NCBI RefSeq assembly: GCF_001639745.1 | Contig: NZ_LTAX01000004.1 | Span: forward strand, 62,001-126,000 | DNA: 64,000 nt | Source of the DNA: Marinomonas gallaica | GTDB lineage: Bacteria > Pseudomonadota > Gammaproteobacteria > Pseudomonadales > Marinomonadaceae | Direction: 5' to 3' | Shown here: positions 54,404-62,202 of the stretch, in pieces | Layout of the letters: the number at the start of each line of letters is the position of its first letter | How positions within the stretch are numbered: position 1 is the stretch's first letter | Made by a program: the position numbers and the translations under genes | Notes under the pieces: generated by a model | Databases searched by the model: none | Seen by the model: the letters and a program-made list of their open reading frames with translations, nothing else | Told to the model about the DNA's origin: nothing

Positions 54404-54430
54404 TAAAGTAATTGCATCAACTGTCGATAT
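54404..54430 (+). promoter_or_regulatory. Sigma-28 promoter of flgKL
   Basis: TAAA at 54404, then exactly 15 nt, then GTCGATAT, which keeps six of eight positions of GCCGATAA. It lies 45 bp before flgK. In many bacteria flgKL is also read from a sigma-28 promoter. Confidence 0.65.
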
Positions 54431-54474
54431 AGAAGTATACGCACTCGCGTTTTTGTATCTAAGAGGTTGATAGC

Positions 54475-56451
54475 ATGTCTAGTCTATATTCCATTGGTTT
54501 GTCCGGTTTGCAGTCGAGTACAGCACGTATTACGACGACAGGTCAAAACACCGCAAACGTGGATACGGAAGGATACAGTCGTCAAAATACCGCGACGGTC
54601 AGTCGCTCCGGTGGCGGAGTGCTGGTTCAAAATACCGATCGGATTGTGAATCAGTACCTTAACCAGCAAGTGTGGAGTGATACTTCTAACCATAGTTATT
54701 ATGAGAGCTACCATTCAATGATGTCGTCATTTGACTCCATTGTGGGAGAGGAAAGTGTCTCGATTAGTAGCTACTTAGACAATGCCTTTAGCTCTTTGCA
54801 GAAAGCAAACAGTGATCCAACCGATAGTGCTTCCCGAGCTCATGCATATTCTAGTTTCCGTGAAATGGTTGCTCAGTACAACGAATTGTCAGGTTATGTA
54901 TCTAACCAGCGCGAGTTGGCGAGCGATGAGATTTCTACGAATGTCGATAGCATCAATAATATTACCGAGCAAATTGCATCGTTAAATAAGCAAATATTTA
55001 AACTTGAGTCGACGACACAAAACTCAGCGAATGAGTTACGTGATCAGCAGGAGCAGCTGGTTAAAGAGCTCTCTAGTTTTCTCGACGTGAAAGTAAAATA
55101 CGATGACAATAAGCTGATGACAGTGAATTTGAGCTCTGGGCAGCCTTTGGTTCTGCAAGATGGTAATAATGAACTAGCGTTAACGAGCAATCCCAAGAAT
55201 CCTGATGCACCAATAGGAATCGAGTTAAGCTTTGGTCGTTACGAAGTCAATATTCCCACTGATGAGCTTGGCGGTTCTATGGGGGGGTTAATAGCTTTTA
55301 GAAATGAATTTGTTACCACCGCTGAACGTATGTTGGGTCAGCAAGCGTTAGTGTTAACTGACACAATGAATCAGCAAAACCAGTTAGGCCTAGATTTCAA
55401 TGGTGAATACGGCATTAACTTGTTTTCAACGGACCCGATCAACACTGTAAACAACCCAAATAATAATGATGCTTCGGCTAATATTGCAGTTCGAGTCACG
55501 CCAGGTGCTTCGAGTGAGATCACGACGGACACTTATGAAGTGGTAATGAATTCTCCTACGGAATTTAAGGTGGTCACCTACGACGATCAAGGCCGTATTT
55601 CAAGAGAGTCAGGCGCAATTGATATTTCTGCTGCAGCGTCAGGTGATTATTTTACGGTTCCGGAATTTGGTGTAGATATTCAAATTAACTCGCCTGCGAA
55701 TTATTCGTCAGATGATCGATTCCAATTTGTGCCAACGAAAAGTGCGGCGTCATCACTGCGTTTAAGCGCTCGTAGTGGCGATGATTTTGCTTTGGCGGCA
55801 CCAATTTCCGTATCCCGCGGTGATCAGAATTTATCCGAAGCATCGATTAGTATTTCGTCTATTACGAGTACTGATCCATCTGCTTCGGCTTTTACTCAAA
55901 GTGGTGGTCTATATAATTATGCGCCTCAATCACTGTCATTTGACGCCAACGGTGATGTGACCGTATACGATGGTAATGCTCCAGCGAACATCCTTGCTGG
56001 CCCTCAAACATTGACCGACTATACTGATATTTTAGAGGAATTAGGGTTAGCAGCGGGAGCAGGATTTGATATCAATCTAGACGGCCCTCCCAAACCAGGC
56101 GATAGCTTTTCAATCGGCTTTAATGCAGATGGCGAGTCAGATAACTTTAATGGCTTAATATTAGCTAACTTGCAGAATGAGTCGACAGTTGGTGGAACGC
56201 GATCTTATTCAGCTGCTTTTTCGTCGTTAGTCACAGAAGTAGGTAGTTTAACTGCTTCGCTAAAAACGAACTCCAGCTCGAGTGAAGTGGTCATGAATCA
56301 ATCGGTTGCGGCACGAGATCAAGTATCAGCAGTGAGTTTAGATGAAGAAGCTGTCAATTTAATACGATTCCAGCAGTCCTATACGGCTTCTGCTCAGGTG
56401 TTGACGGCCGCCCAAAGTACATTTTCAACGCTTATTAGTGCGCTGAGGTAG
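54475..56451 (+). CDS. flgK: Flagellar hook-filament junction protein FlgK
   Basis: A 658-residue hook-associated protein (HAP1) joining hook and filament. The N terminus (SIGLSGLQSSTARITTTGQNTANVDTEGYSRQ-type, with NTANVDTEGYSRQ) and the C terminus (VNLIRFQQSYTASAQVLTAA) are typical. The central region (about 300-560) is low in conserved sequence and enlarged compared with enteric FlgK (547). It is chaperoned by FlgN and followed 7 bp later by flgL. Confidence 0.95.
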   Translation: MSSLYSIGLSGLQSSTARITTTGQNTANVDTEGYSRQNTATVSRSGGGVLVQNTDRIVNQYLNQQVWSDTSNHSYYESYHSMMSSFDSIVGEESVSISSYLDNAFSSLQKANSDPTDSASRAHAYSSFREMVAQYNELSGYVSNQRELASDEISTNVDSINNITEQIASLNKQIFKLESTTQNSANELRDQQEQLVKELSSFLDVKVKYDDNKLMTVNLSSGQPLVLQDGNNELALTSNPKNPDAPIGIELSFGRYEVNIPTDELGGSMGGLIAFRNEFVTTAERMLGQQALVLTDTMNQQNQLGLDFNGEYGINLFSTDPINTVNNPNNNDASANIAVRVTPGASSEITTDTYEVVMNSPTEFKVVTYDDQGRISRESGAIDISAAASGDYFTVPEFGVDIQINSPANYSSDDRFQFVPTKSAASSLRLSARSGDDFALAAPISVSRGDQNLSEASISISSITSTDPSASAFTQSGGLYNYAPQSLSFDANGDVTVYDGNAPANILAGPQTLTDYTDILEELGLAAGAGFDINLDGPPKPGDSFSIGFNADGESDNFNGLILANLQNESTVGGTRSYSAAFSSLVTEVGSLTASLKTNSSSSEVVMNQSVAARDQVSAVSLDEEAVNLIRFQQSYTASAQVLTAAQSTFSTLISALR

Positions 56452-56458
56452 GTAAATT

Positions 56459-57688
56459 ATGCGAGTTACTACAAACCTGATTTTTAATCAATCTGAACTG
56501 TCTATGTCGAAGGCAAATGAGCGCTACTTAAAGGTTCAGGAAAAAATTGCCGAGCAATCGGATATTGTTCGCCCAAGTGATGATCCTAATGGCGCAGGGC
56601 AGTTGTTGCGCTATGGCGCTGATACAAAGTTACTGGAGCAATACGAAAAGAATATGACCTTGGCTACCAATGCTTTGGAGTATGAGTCGGTAGCACTTGA
56701 GAGCTTGAATAGCACACTAGATGAAATCAATAAGCGAATGATCCAAAGTAATAATGGTGCTAATTCCCAGGTTGATTTGGATACCTTGGCAGGTGAAATG
56801 GAAAACTTGCTGGCTTCCGCGGCAGATTTGATGAATTCCCAAGATTCAAATGGTAAATACATTTTTGCTGGGACAAATGCTAATTCGCCTGCTTTTGTAA
56901 AAGACGCTAGTGGTGCCTTTCAATATGCTGGCAATGAGGCGCAAAAAAACGCTCAAATTGGTGATAATGTTTCTGTCGCGACAAATGATTCGGGTAAGAA
57001 AGTCTTTCAAGACGCTTGGACGCGAAATACGTTTTCTGCTGCTTCCTCCGCTGGAACGGCATCGCTTTCCTATCGAGTTGAAGATCAAGGCGCCTACGAT
57101 GATTTTATCAACAGTCAGTATGTGAATCCGTCACTAGGTGTTGTACCGTCTCCCAATGACTTTACGCTCACTACGACAGCAGGTGCTCCGGATCAGTTTT
57201 CATTTCAAGACAGTTCCGGTAACGTTCTTGCATCAGGTGATTTTGTATCAGGTGAGCCTGTTACATTTAATGGCATGGAGTTCACGTTAACAGGTGCCGT
57301 CGGCAGTACGGTGAATTTTAGCTTGGATCAGCCTACACGTGACAACGTCATAAACCAAGTTCAATCGGCTATTGATGCGTTGCGCGATCCAAATTTAACG
57401 CCTCAACAAAAGAATGAGGCGCGCTTAAACGCATTCACGAGTATTGAGAATACCCAGTCAAATATTGCCACCGCTTCGTCATCTGTTGGTTCGCGTATCA
57501 ACACGATTGACAACCGAACAGAGTACAGTACGTCTAAGAAAACTTTTAATCAAATTGCTCAAGAGAACATTGGTGGGCTAAACGTTTACAAGGCAACGAC
57601 TGAGCTTGAGCTTAGCAAGACGGCTTTGGAAGCATCCCAGTTATTGTTCCAGCGTATTAGCTCCTTATCATTGTTTAACTCACTGTAA
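56459..57688 (+). CDS. flgL: Flagellar hook-filament junction protein FlgL
   Basis: A 409-residue hook-associated protein (HAP3). It has the flagellin-like N-terminal coiled coil (ERYLKVQEKIAEQSDIVRPS) and the NGKYIFAGT motif, and a C-terminal helix (LELSKTALEASQLLFQRI). It is longer than enteric FlgL (317). It is in one unit with flgK and probably the HD-GYP gene. Confidence 0.94.
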   Translation: MRVTTNLIFNQSELSMSKANERYLKVQEKIAEQSDIVRPSDDPNGAGQLLRYGADTKLLEQYEKNMTLATNALEYESVALESLNSTLDEINKRMIQSNNGANSQVDLDTLAGEMENLLASAADLMNSQDSNGKYIFAGTNANSPAFVKDASGAFQYAGNEAQKNAQIGDNVSVATNDSGKKVFQDAWTRNTFSAASSAGTASLSYRVEDQGAYDDFINSQYVNPSLGVVPSPNDFTLTTTAGAPDQFSFQDSSGNVLASGDFVSGEPVTFNGMEFTLTGAVGSTVNFSLDQPTRDNVINQVQSAIDALRDPNLTPQQKNEARLNAFTSIENTQSNIATASSSVGSRINTIDNRTEYSTSKKTFNQIAQENIGGLNVYKATTELELSKTALEASQLLFQRISSLSLFNSL

Positions 57689-57705
57689 TGGTCTAGGGAA
57701 ATACC

Positions 57706-59214
57706 ATGGCAACGTTCGATGTTTTAAGCTTGTTTGGCGTAAATATCGATTTTGGTTATTTTAATGCGTTTGAATTGGTCGATACGTTAGGTCTACATAG
57801 CCAAGTGCTAGGTACTGCTCGTGTTGGTAATTTGATTGAAAAGCATGGTGAAAAACATCATATAGTCAGTATTGCTATTCGTCAGGTGGCTCTTTCAGGG
57901 TTAAAGGGCGCCTTAGAAAATCGCATGCTCCCACACGATCCATCCTTTTACGAGCAACCCACTGCCATTACTGAGTATGAGCGCCGTTATGAGGCCGAAG
58001 ACAAGTTGATTTTATTATGCTTCTCTTTGGCTTTTGGAAAATCTGTTGTAGGTGTTCGTCGTTTGGAGGGGGCACAATTTTCAAAGTTGCCTCGCGAGCT
58101 TCTCTCAAAAAAACACAGCCTTTATCAATACTTTCGACAACTGCTTAATGATAATACGCGAGATTACGTGTTGAGTTATAAAGAAGGGAAAGTGGATTCA
58201 CTTGAGCCTTTTGAGTCAGCGCTATCTTTACCTTCCACTAATGCAGTAGAGCAATCTCAAGCGCTTGCGAAGCCTGTTATAGAGCCCGTAACGTTTGCGA
58301 AGGAGGTCCAAACTGCCTTAGGTTTGATGTCGCAAGGTGTGGAACTCATTACTAAGCAAGTTAAAGCTGTCTTTGCAGGACGGCAATTAGACTTGGATGC
58401 TTTTCATAAGTACTGTCATAAGCTGAATCTCTCTTATGAGCGTAATCCTAATGCATTGCTTGCAGTGCGACATATACAAGATACAGATGACTATATTGCT
58501 CAGCATGGCGTTGCCTGTGCTATTTTAGCGTGCCATATGGGCAGGGCTCTGCAGCTAGACGAACGTTTTGTTCACGTGATGACACTAGGCGCTCTGCTGT
58601 TCGATTTGGGGCGCTTCAAGCTACCTGAACTCATTACCAAAAAAACAGGCAAACTCACTGAAGCGGAGTTTCAGCTGGTTCGTAGGCATTTAAACTTTGG
58701 TGAGGTGTTACTAAACTCTAATGATAATGTTCCTAAAGTGATTTATCAGATGCTGTGGGAGCACCATGAGCGTATGGATGGCTCAGGTTATCCTCAAGGT
58801 AAAATCGATCATGAAATATCAGTGTATGGCAAAATTGGCGCTATTGTTGATGCCTATGATTCTTTGACATCTGAGCAGTCTCACCGTCAAGCACTGACAC
58901 CCGTTGAAGCGCTGGATAAAATACAGATCGAATCAGGTTTAGCGTTTGATCCAAAGCTTATGTCTATCTTTGTGAATAGCCTTGGAAGTGTGCCTGTAGG
59001 CTCCTGCGTCGAGCTAAGTAATGGGCGTTTAGCTTTTGTTTTAACCCTAAACAATGCGCTTGAGCCATCATTGATAAGGCAGGTGTATAGCTTGACCTCA
59101 AAGACATTTATTCCTCCAACAGATTTACCTATTGATAAGGGAGAAGATGTTCTTATTGCAAGAACAGTATCTCCTTCATCTTACGGTTTACGTTTTATTG
59201 ATCATATTGGCTAA
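57706..59214 (+). CDS. HD-GYP-like protein with an altered catalytic HD
   Basis: A 502-residue cytoplasmic protein. Residues about 260-420 resemble the HD-GYP domain of cyclic-di-GMP phosphodiesterases: H267 (QHGVACAI), F299-D300 in place of the HD pair (ALLFDLGRF), H328, H353-H354 and the GYP motif (HHERMDGSGYP, about 353-363), then VDAYDSLTS. The metal-binding His of HD is Phe, so activity may be lost or changed and the protein may instead bind a nucleotide or partner. The N-terminal 250 residues and the C-terminal 80 residues match no domain I recognise. It follows flgL by 17 bp and precedes the flagellins. Confidence 0.82.
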   Translation: MATFDVLSLFGVNIDFGYFNAFELVDTLGLHSQVLGTARVGNLIEKHGEKHHIVSIAIRQVALSGLKGALENRMLPHDPSFYEQPTAITEYERRYEAEDKLILLCFSLAFGKSVVGVRRLEGAQFSKLPRELLSKKHSLYQYFRQLLNDNTRDYVLSYKEGKVDSLEPFESALSLPSTNAVEQSQALAKPVIEPVTFAKEVQTALGLMSQGVELITKQVKAVFAGRQLDLDAFHKYCHKLNLSYERNPNALLAVRHIQDTDDYIAQHGVACAILACHMGRALQLDERFVHVMTLGALLFDLGRFKLPELITKKTGKLTEAEFQLVRRHLNFGEVLLNSNDNVPKVIYQMLWEHHERMDGSGYPQGKIDHEISVYGKIGAIVDAYDSLTSEQSHRQALTPVEALDKIQIESGLAFDPKLMSIFVNSLGSVPVGSCVELSNGRLAFVLTLNNALEPSLIRQVYSLTSKTFIPPTDLPIDKGEDVLIARTVSPSSYGLRFIDHIG

Positions 59215-59310
59215 TTTTTCTAAAGGTTTTGTTTTTCTGACCGTAAATGTAGTGACAGCAACGCATATTTTAATCGTTTATTAAAACTAAAAAAAAATCA
59301 AAAAAAGAGT

Positions 59311-59337
59311 TAAAGGTTTTTTCAAGAGTGACGATAA
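59311..59337 (+). promoter_or_regulatory. Sigma-28 promoter of fliC1
   Basis: TAAA at 59311, exactly 15 nt, then GACGATAA (seven of eight to GCCGATAA). It lies about 82 bp upstream of the flagellin start, leaving a leader of about 70 nt. Confidence 0.9.
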
Positions 59338-59419
59338 CAAAAGTATGCAAGATGCAGCCAAATAACTAATTAAATCAAATGGTTGCAGTTAAAAATTACG
59401 TTTCTAGGAGAACTTAATC

Positions 59420-60304
59420 ATGGCTTTATATGTAAATACTAATACATCTTCTTTGAATGCTCAGAACCAGATGATGAAAACGGGTAACCAGCTTGATACT
59501 GCTTATCAGCGTTTGTCCTCTGGTCTTCGAATTAACAGTGCAGCGGATGATGCAGCAGGTCTTCAAATTTCTAACCGTTTGACATCGCAGGTTAACGGTC
59601 TGAACCAGGCGGTTCGAAATGCAAACGATGGTATCTCTCTTGCGCAAACAGCAGAGGGTGCATTGGATGAAACGACCAATATGCTACAGCGTATGCGTAC
59701 GCTAGCTATTCAGTCTGCTAACGGCTCTAACACAGATAAAGACCGTGTAGCGCTTCAGCAAGAAATGAGTCAATTATCAGAAGAGATCAACCGTGTTGCG
59801 GATACAACAACATTTGGTGGGCAAAACCTTCTAGATGGTACTTATACCGGTACATTCCAAGTGGGTGCAGACTCCAACCAAACAATTAGTTTCTCTCTGG
59901 CTGCAGGTGGTGCGGCGGGTTCTATCGACTTCGCTGGTAACGGCGGTATGACTATGTCTGGTTTGTCAGATCAGGCTTCAGTACAAGTCACTAAAGACAG
60001 CGCATCGATTTCTTCTGCGGTTAATGCACAAAGTATGATTGCGATCTTGGATACCATGATTGCCGCGGTAGACTCTAAACGAGCAGAGCTCGGTGCGGTT
60101 CAAAACCGATTTAGTTCAACAATTAGTAACCTAAGCAATATATCAGAAAACGTATCGGCAGCCCGTTCACGAATTCGTGATACAGATTTCGCAACAGAGA
60201 CCGCCGCATTGACCAGTGCTCAGATCTTACAGCAAGCAAGCTCTACTATCCTAGCGCAGGCTAATCAGCGTCCACAAACCGCCTTGTCTTTACTTGGAGG
60301 CTAA
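59420..60304 (+). CDS. fliC: Flagellin 1
   Basis: A 294-residue filament subunit with the D0/D1 helices ([40 protein letters not shown]) and only a short central region, so the filament surface domain is small. AGGAGA lies about 8 nt before the ATG within a leader that can pair with the gene's own 3' UTR. By my count it differs from the neighbouring flagellin at about 24 of 293 positions, concentrated at residues 116-205. It has its own sigma-28 promoter. Confidence 0.97.
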   Translation: MALYVNTNTSSLNAQNQMMKTGNQLDTAYQRLSSGLRINSAADDAAGLQISNRLTSQVNGLNQAVRNANDGISLAQTAEGALDETTNMLQRMRTLAIQSANGSNTDKDRVALQQEMSQLSEEINRVADTTTFGGQNLLDGTYTGTFQVGADSNQTISFSLAAGGAAGSIDFAGNGGMTMSGLSDQASVQVTKDSASISSAVNAQSMIAILDTMIAAVDSKRAELGAVQNRFSSTISNLSNISENVSAARSRIRDTDFATETAALTSAQILQQASSTILAQANQRPQTALSLLGG

Positions 60305-60312
60305 TAATAGTT

Positions 60313-60340
60313 AAAAAAAGAGCGGCTGATCAGGCCGCTC
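60313..60340 (-). terminator. Minus-strand intrinsic terminator beside fliC1
   Basis: A 7-bp perfect stem GAGCGGC / GCCGCTC (60320-60326, 60334-60340) has a run of seven A on its left (60313-60319), that is seven T on the minus strand, and no T-run on the plus side. It is therefore oriented to stop transcripts coming from the right, eight bp short of the fliC1 stop codon. Confidence 0.8.
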
Positions 60341-60432
60341 GTGATATGAAGCAAATTTCGAATACCGGAGGTAAGAGGTTTTGGCGAAGGTATTCGAAAC
60401 GTTTCGCTTCTTTCTCCTAGAAGTGATTTTTG

Positions 60433-60462
60433 AGCCAAGTGTTAGCGCACTTGGCTTTTTTT
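60433..60462 (+). terminator. Plus-strand terminator of fliC1
   Basis: A 9-bp perfect stem AGCCAAGTG / CACTTGGCT with a 6-nt loop is followed by six or more T. It ends fliC1 mRNA about 158 nt after the stop codon, giving it an unusually long structured 3' UTR. Confidence 0.88.
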
Positions 60463-60494
60463 ATGGAAGCTTGGCGAGCTTCCGGTATTTATAG

Positions 60495-60510
60495 AGCAAA
60501 GGGCGTGCCA
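60495..60510 (-). promoter_or_regulatory. Full-consensus sigma-54 promoter on the minus strand
   Basis: The minus strand reads TTGGCACG-CCCT-TTGCT, matching every fixed position of YTGGCACG-N4-TTGCW. It is the best sigma-54 match in the window, better than those of glnK, flgB or flgF. No protein gene lies downstream; the next minus-strand signal is the terminator at 60340-60313. Confidence 0.75.
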
Positions 60511-60602
60511 AGTAAAAAGGTATTAAATGGAAGGAAGAAGTGTGTTAAATACGTGCTTTTTTATAATTTAGTTAAGACTGAAAAAGATATAAAGATCAAT
60601 AG

Positions 60603-60631
60603 TTTGCCGTGGAGTAGGATTTTTTTTGCCG
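60603..60631. promoter_or_regulatory. Paired TTTGCCG elements between the flagellins
   Basis: TTTGCCG occurs at 60603-60609 and 60625-60631, 22 bp apart (two helical turns), about 100-120 bp upstream of the minus-strand sigma-54 promoter and just upstream of the fliC2 sigma-28 promoter. The second is followed by GCGGAAA, a partial inverted copy. The same heptamer lies before flgB. Enhancer function is inferred. Confidence 0.4.
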
Positions 60632-60659
60632 AAAGCGGAAAAAAAATTCAAAAAAAAGC

Positions 60660-60686
60660 TAAAGCTATGTTCGAGTAAGCCGTTAA
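60660..60686 (+). promoter_or_regulatory. Sigma-28 promoter of fliC2
   Basis: TAAA at 60660, exactly 15 nt, then GCCGTTAA (seven of eight to GCCGATAA). The leader to the second flagellin gene is about 95 nt and contains a small hairpin (60741-60763). Confidence 0.88.
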
Positions 60687-60787
60687 CGACTACAAGAGGT
60701 TTAAGGTGTTAGTTGATTTGGCGATCACTCCACCGATTAAAGGTTCTGCTTGGCGGCAGGCCTAAATGGCGAAACTAGGAGGCTATT

Positions 60788-61669
60788 ATGGCTTTATATG
60801 TAAATACTAATACATCTTCCCTGAACGCTCAGAATCAGATGATGAAAACCGGTAATCAGCTTGATACTGCTTACCAACGTTTATCTTCTGGTATGCGTAT
60901 CAACAGCGCAGCAGATGATGCAGCAGGTCTTCAAATCTCAAACCGTTTGACTTCTCAGGTGAATGGTTTGAATCAAGCGGTTCGAAATGCAAACGACGGT
61001 ATCTCTTTGGCGCAAACAGCAGAAGGCGCGATGGACGAAACCACTAACATGCTTCAGCGTATGCGTACGTTAGCACTGCAATCTGCAAACGGATCTAACA
61101 CAGATAAAGACCGTGTGGCGTTGCAGCAAGAAGTGACTGCCTTGTCTGAAGAGATCAACCGAGTTGCATCAGATACAACATTCGGTGGACAAAACCTATT
61201 AGATGGTACTTACACTGGTACCTTCCAAGTGGGTGCGGATGCTAACCAAACGATTAGTTTCTCATTAGCAAATGGCGGTGCGGCTAACTCTGTTGATTTT
61301 GCTGGAAACGGCGGGATGACAGTGTCTGGACTATCTGATCAAGCTACTACACAAGTTTCAAAAGATACTATATCTGTTTCAACAGCAGCCAATGCGCAAA
61401 GTATGGTTGCGATTTTGGATACTATGATTGCAACGGTTGACTCTAAGCGTGCTGAGTTGGGTGCGGTGCAAAACCGTTTCAGTTCAACGATTAGTAACTT
61501 GAGCAACATATCTGAAAACGTTTCCGCTGCACGTTCACGTATTCGTGATACAGATTTCGCAACAGAAACTGCTGCATTGACCAGCGCACAGATTTTGCAA
61601 CAAGCAAGCTCATCTATTCTGGCTCAGGCTAACCAACGTCCTCAAACTGCGCTATCATTATTAGGCTAA
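60788..61669 (+). CDS. fliC: Flagellin 2
   Basis: A 293-residue flagellin nearly identical to its upstream neighbour, with the same D0/D1 regions and short centre. It lacks the last Gly of flagellin 1. TAGGAGG lies about 6 nt before the ATG. Its separate sigma-28 promoter and leader differ from those of fliC1, so the two may be expressed at different levels or times and make a mixed filament. Confidence 0.97.
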   Translation: MALYVNTNTSSLNAQNQMMKTGNQLDTAYQRLSSGMRINSAADDAAGLQISNRLTSQVNGLNQAVRNANDGISLAQTAEGAMDETTNMLQRMRTLALQSANGSNTDKDRVALQQEVTALSEEINRVASDTTFGGQNLLDGTYTGTFQVGADANQTISFSLANGGAANSVDFAGNGGMTVSGLSDQATTQVSKDTISVSTAANAQSMVAILDTMIATVDSKRAELGAVQNRFSSTISNLSNISENVSAARSRIRDTDFATETAALTSAQILQQASSSILAQANQRPQTALSLLG

Positions 61670-61689
61670 GTTCAATAGAGTGATGTCTG

Positions 61690-61718
61690 AAAAGCTGGGG
61701 TGTCACTCCAGCTTTTTT
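61690..61718 (+). terminator. Intrinsic terminator after fliC2
   Basis: AAAAGCTGG pairs with CCAGCTTTT, with additional inner pairing, and is followed by more T. It separates the flagellin from flaG, whose gene begins 17 bp later, so flaG-fliD-fliS need read-through or a promoter I did not find. Confidence 0.9.
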
Positions 61719-61734
61719 ATTTGGGAGAATATCC

Positions 61735-62172
61735 ATGTCTATTCCTTCTGATTTATCTAAGGCTTCATTTGGGGGCTTTCAGAGTAACCAATCTGCTCAA
61801 ATACTTGATCAAGAACTCATAGTGTCCCGCCAAAAAGAAGCTAAAGTTGTTAATGAGGCAGCCGATACAAGTACTAGCTCAGATCCAAAAAATTCTGGCA
61901 ATGGTTTTGCTAACAGTGAGTCCAATAAGCCGTTTGTTGATACGCAAGATGTTGAGGACATCAATGTCAAAATGCGACAGCTAAGTGTTGGTTTATCTTT
62001 TGAGAAAACTGAAGACGGTGAGAACAACGTAGTCAAAGTGATTGATCAAGAGACAGGTGATTTGGTCAGGCAGATCCCTACAGAAGAATTTTTAGAAATG
62101 TCAAAACGACTCGATGGTATTTTTGGTGAGCTAAATGATCTAAAGGGTAATTTAGTAAACAGTCAAGTGTGA
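61735..62172 (+). CDS. flaG: FlaG family protein
   Basis: A 145-residue protein whose C-terminal 80 residues (INVKMRQLSVGLSFEKTEDG, VIDQETGDLVRQIPTEEFLE) match the FlaG family; FlaG affects filament length in Vibrio and Pseudomonas. The N-terminal 60 residues are polar and low in complexity. It is the first of flaG-fliD-fliS. Confidence 0.9.
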   Translation: MSIPSDLSKASFGGFQSNQSAQILDQELIVSRQKEAKVVNEAADTSTSSDPKNSGNGFANSESNKPFVDTQDVEDINVKMRQLSVGLSFEKTEDGENNVVKVIDQETGDLVRQIPTEEFLEMSKRLDGIFGELNDLKGNLVNSQV

Positions 62173-62202
62173 GTCAGCTGTATAAGCTGAAAGAGAGGGG
62201 TT

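Larger units (their letters stand above)
60313..60484 (-). ncRNA. Candidate sigma-54-driven small RNA between the flagellins
   Basis: A transcript of about 172 nt is predicted from the sigma-54 promoter at 60495-60510 (start about 60484) to the minus-strand terminator at 60313-60340. It would fold into four stems: GGAAGCT/AGCTTCC at the very 5' end (60465-60483), a 9-bp stem (60433-60456), an 11-bp stem with 22-nt loop (60356-60366 with 60389-60399) and the terminator. The loop holds pyrimidine-rich CCTCTTACCTCC. It covers no gene and is antisense to the predicted fliC1 3' UTR. It does not resemble Qrr RNAs. The prediction is unsupported by expression data. Confidence 0.6.

Noticed and set aside
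60313..60484. Interpretation of the flagellin-gap RNA as a Qrr quorum-sensing RNA
   Set aside because: It shares the sigma-54 promoter but lacks the conserved Qrr core sequence, and no luxO-like gene is near.
60430..60678. Open frame of 82 codons between the flagellins
   Set aside because: It starts at a TTG inside the fliC1 terminator, has no ribosome-binding site, and its composition is set by A-rich DNA. The region is better explained as regulatory.
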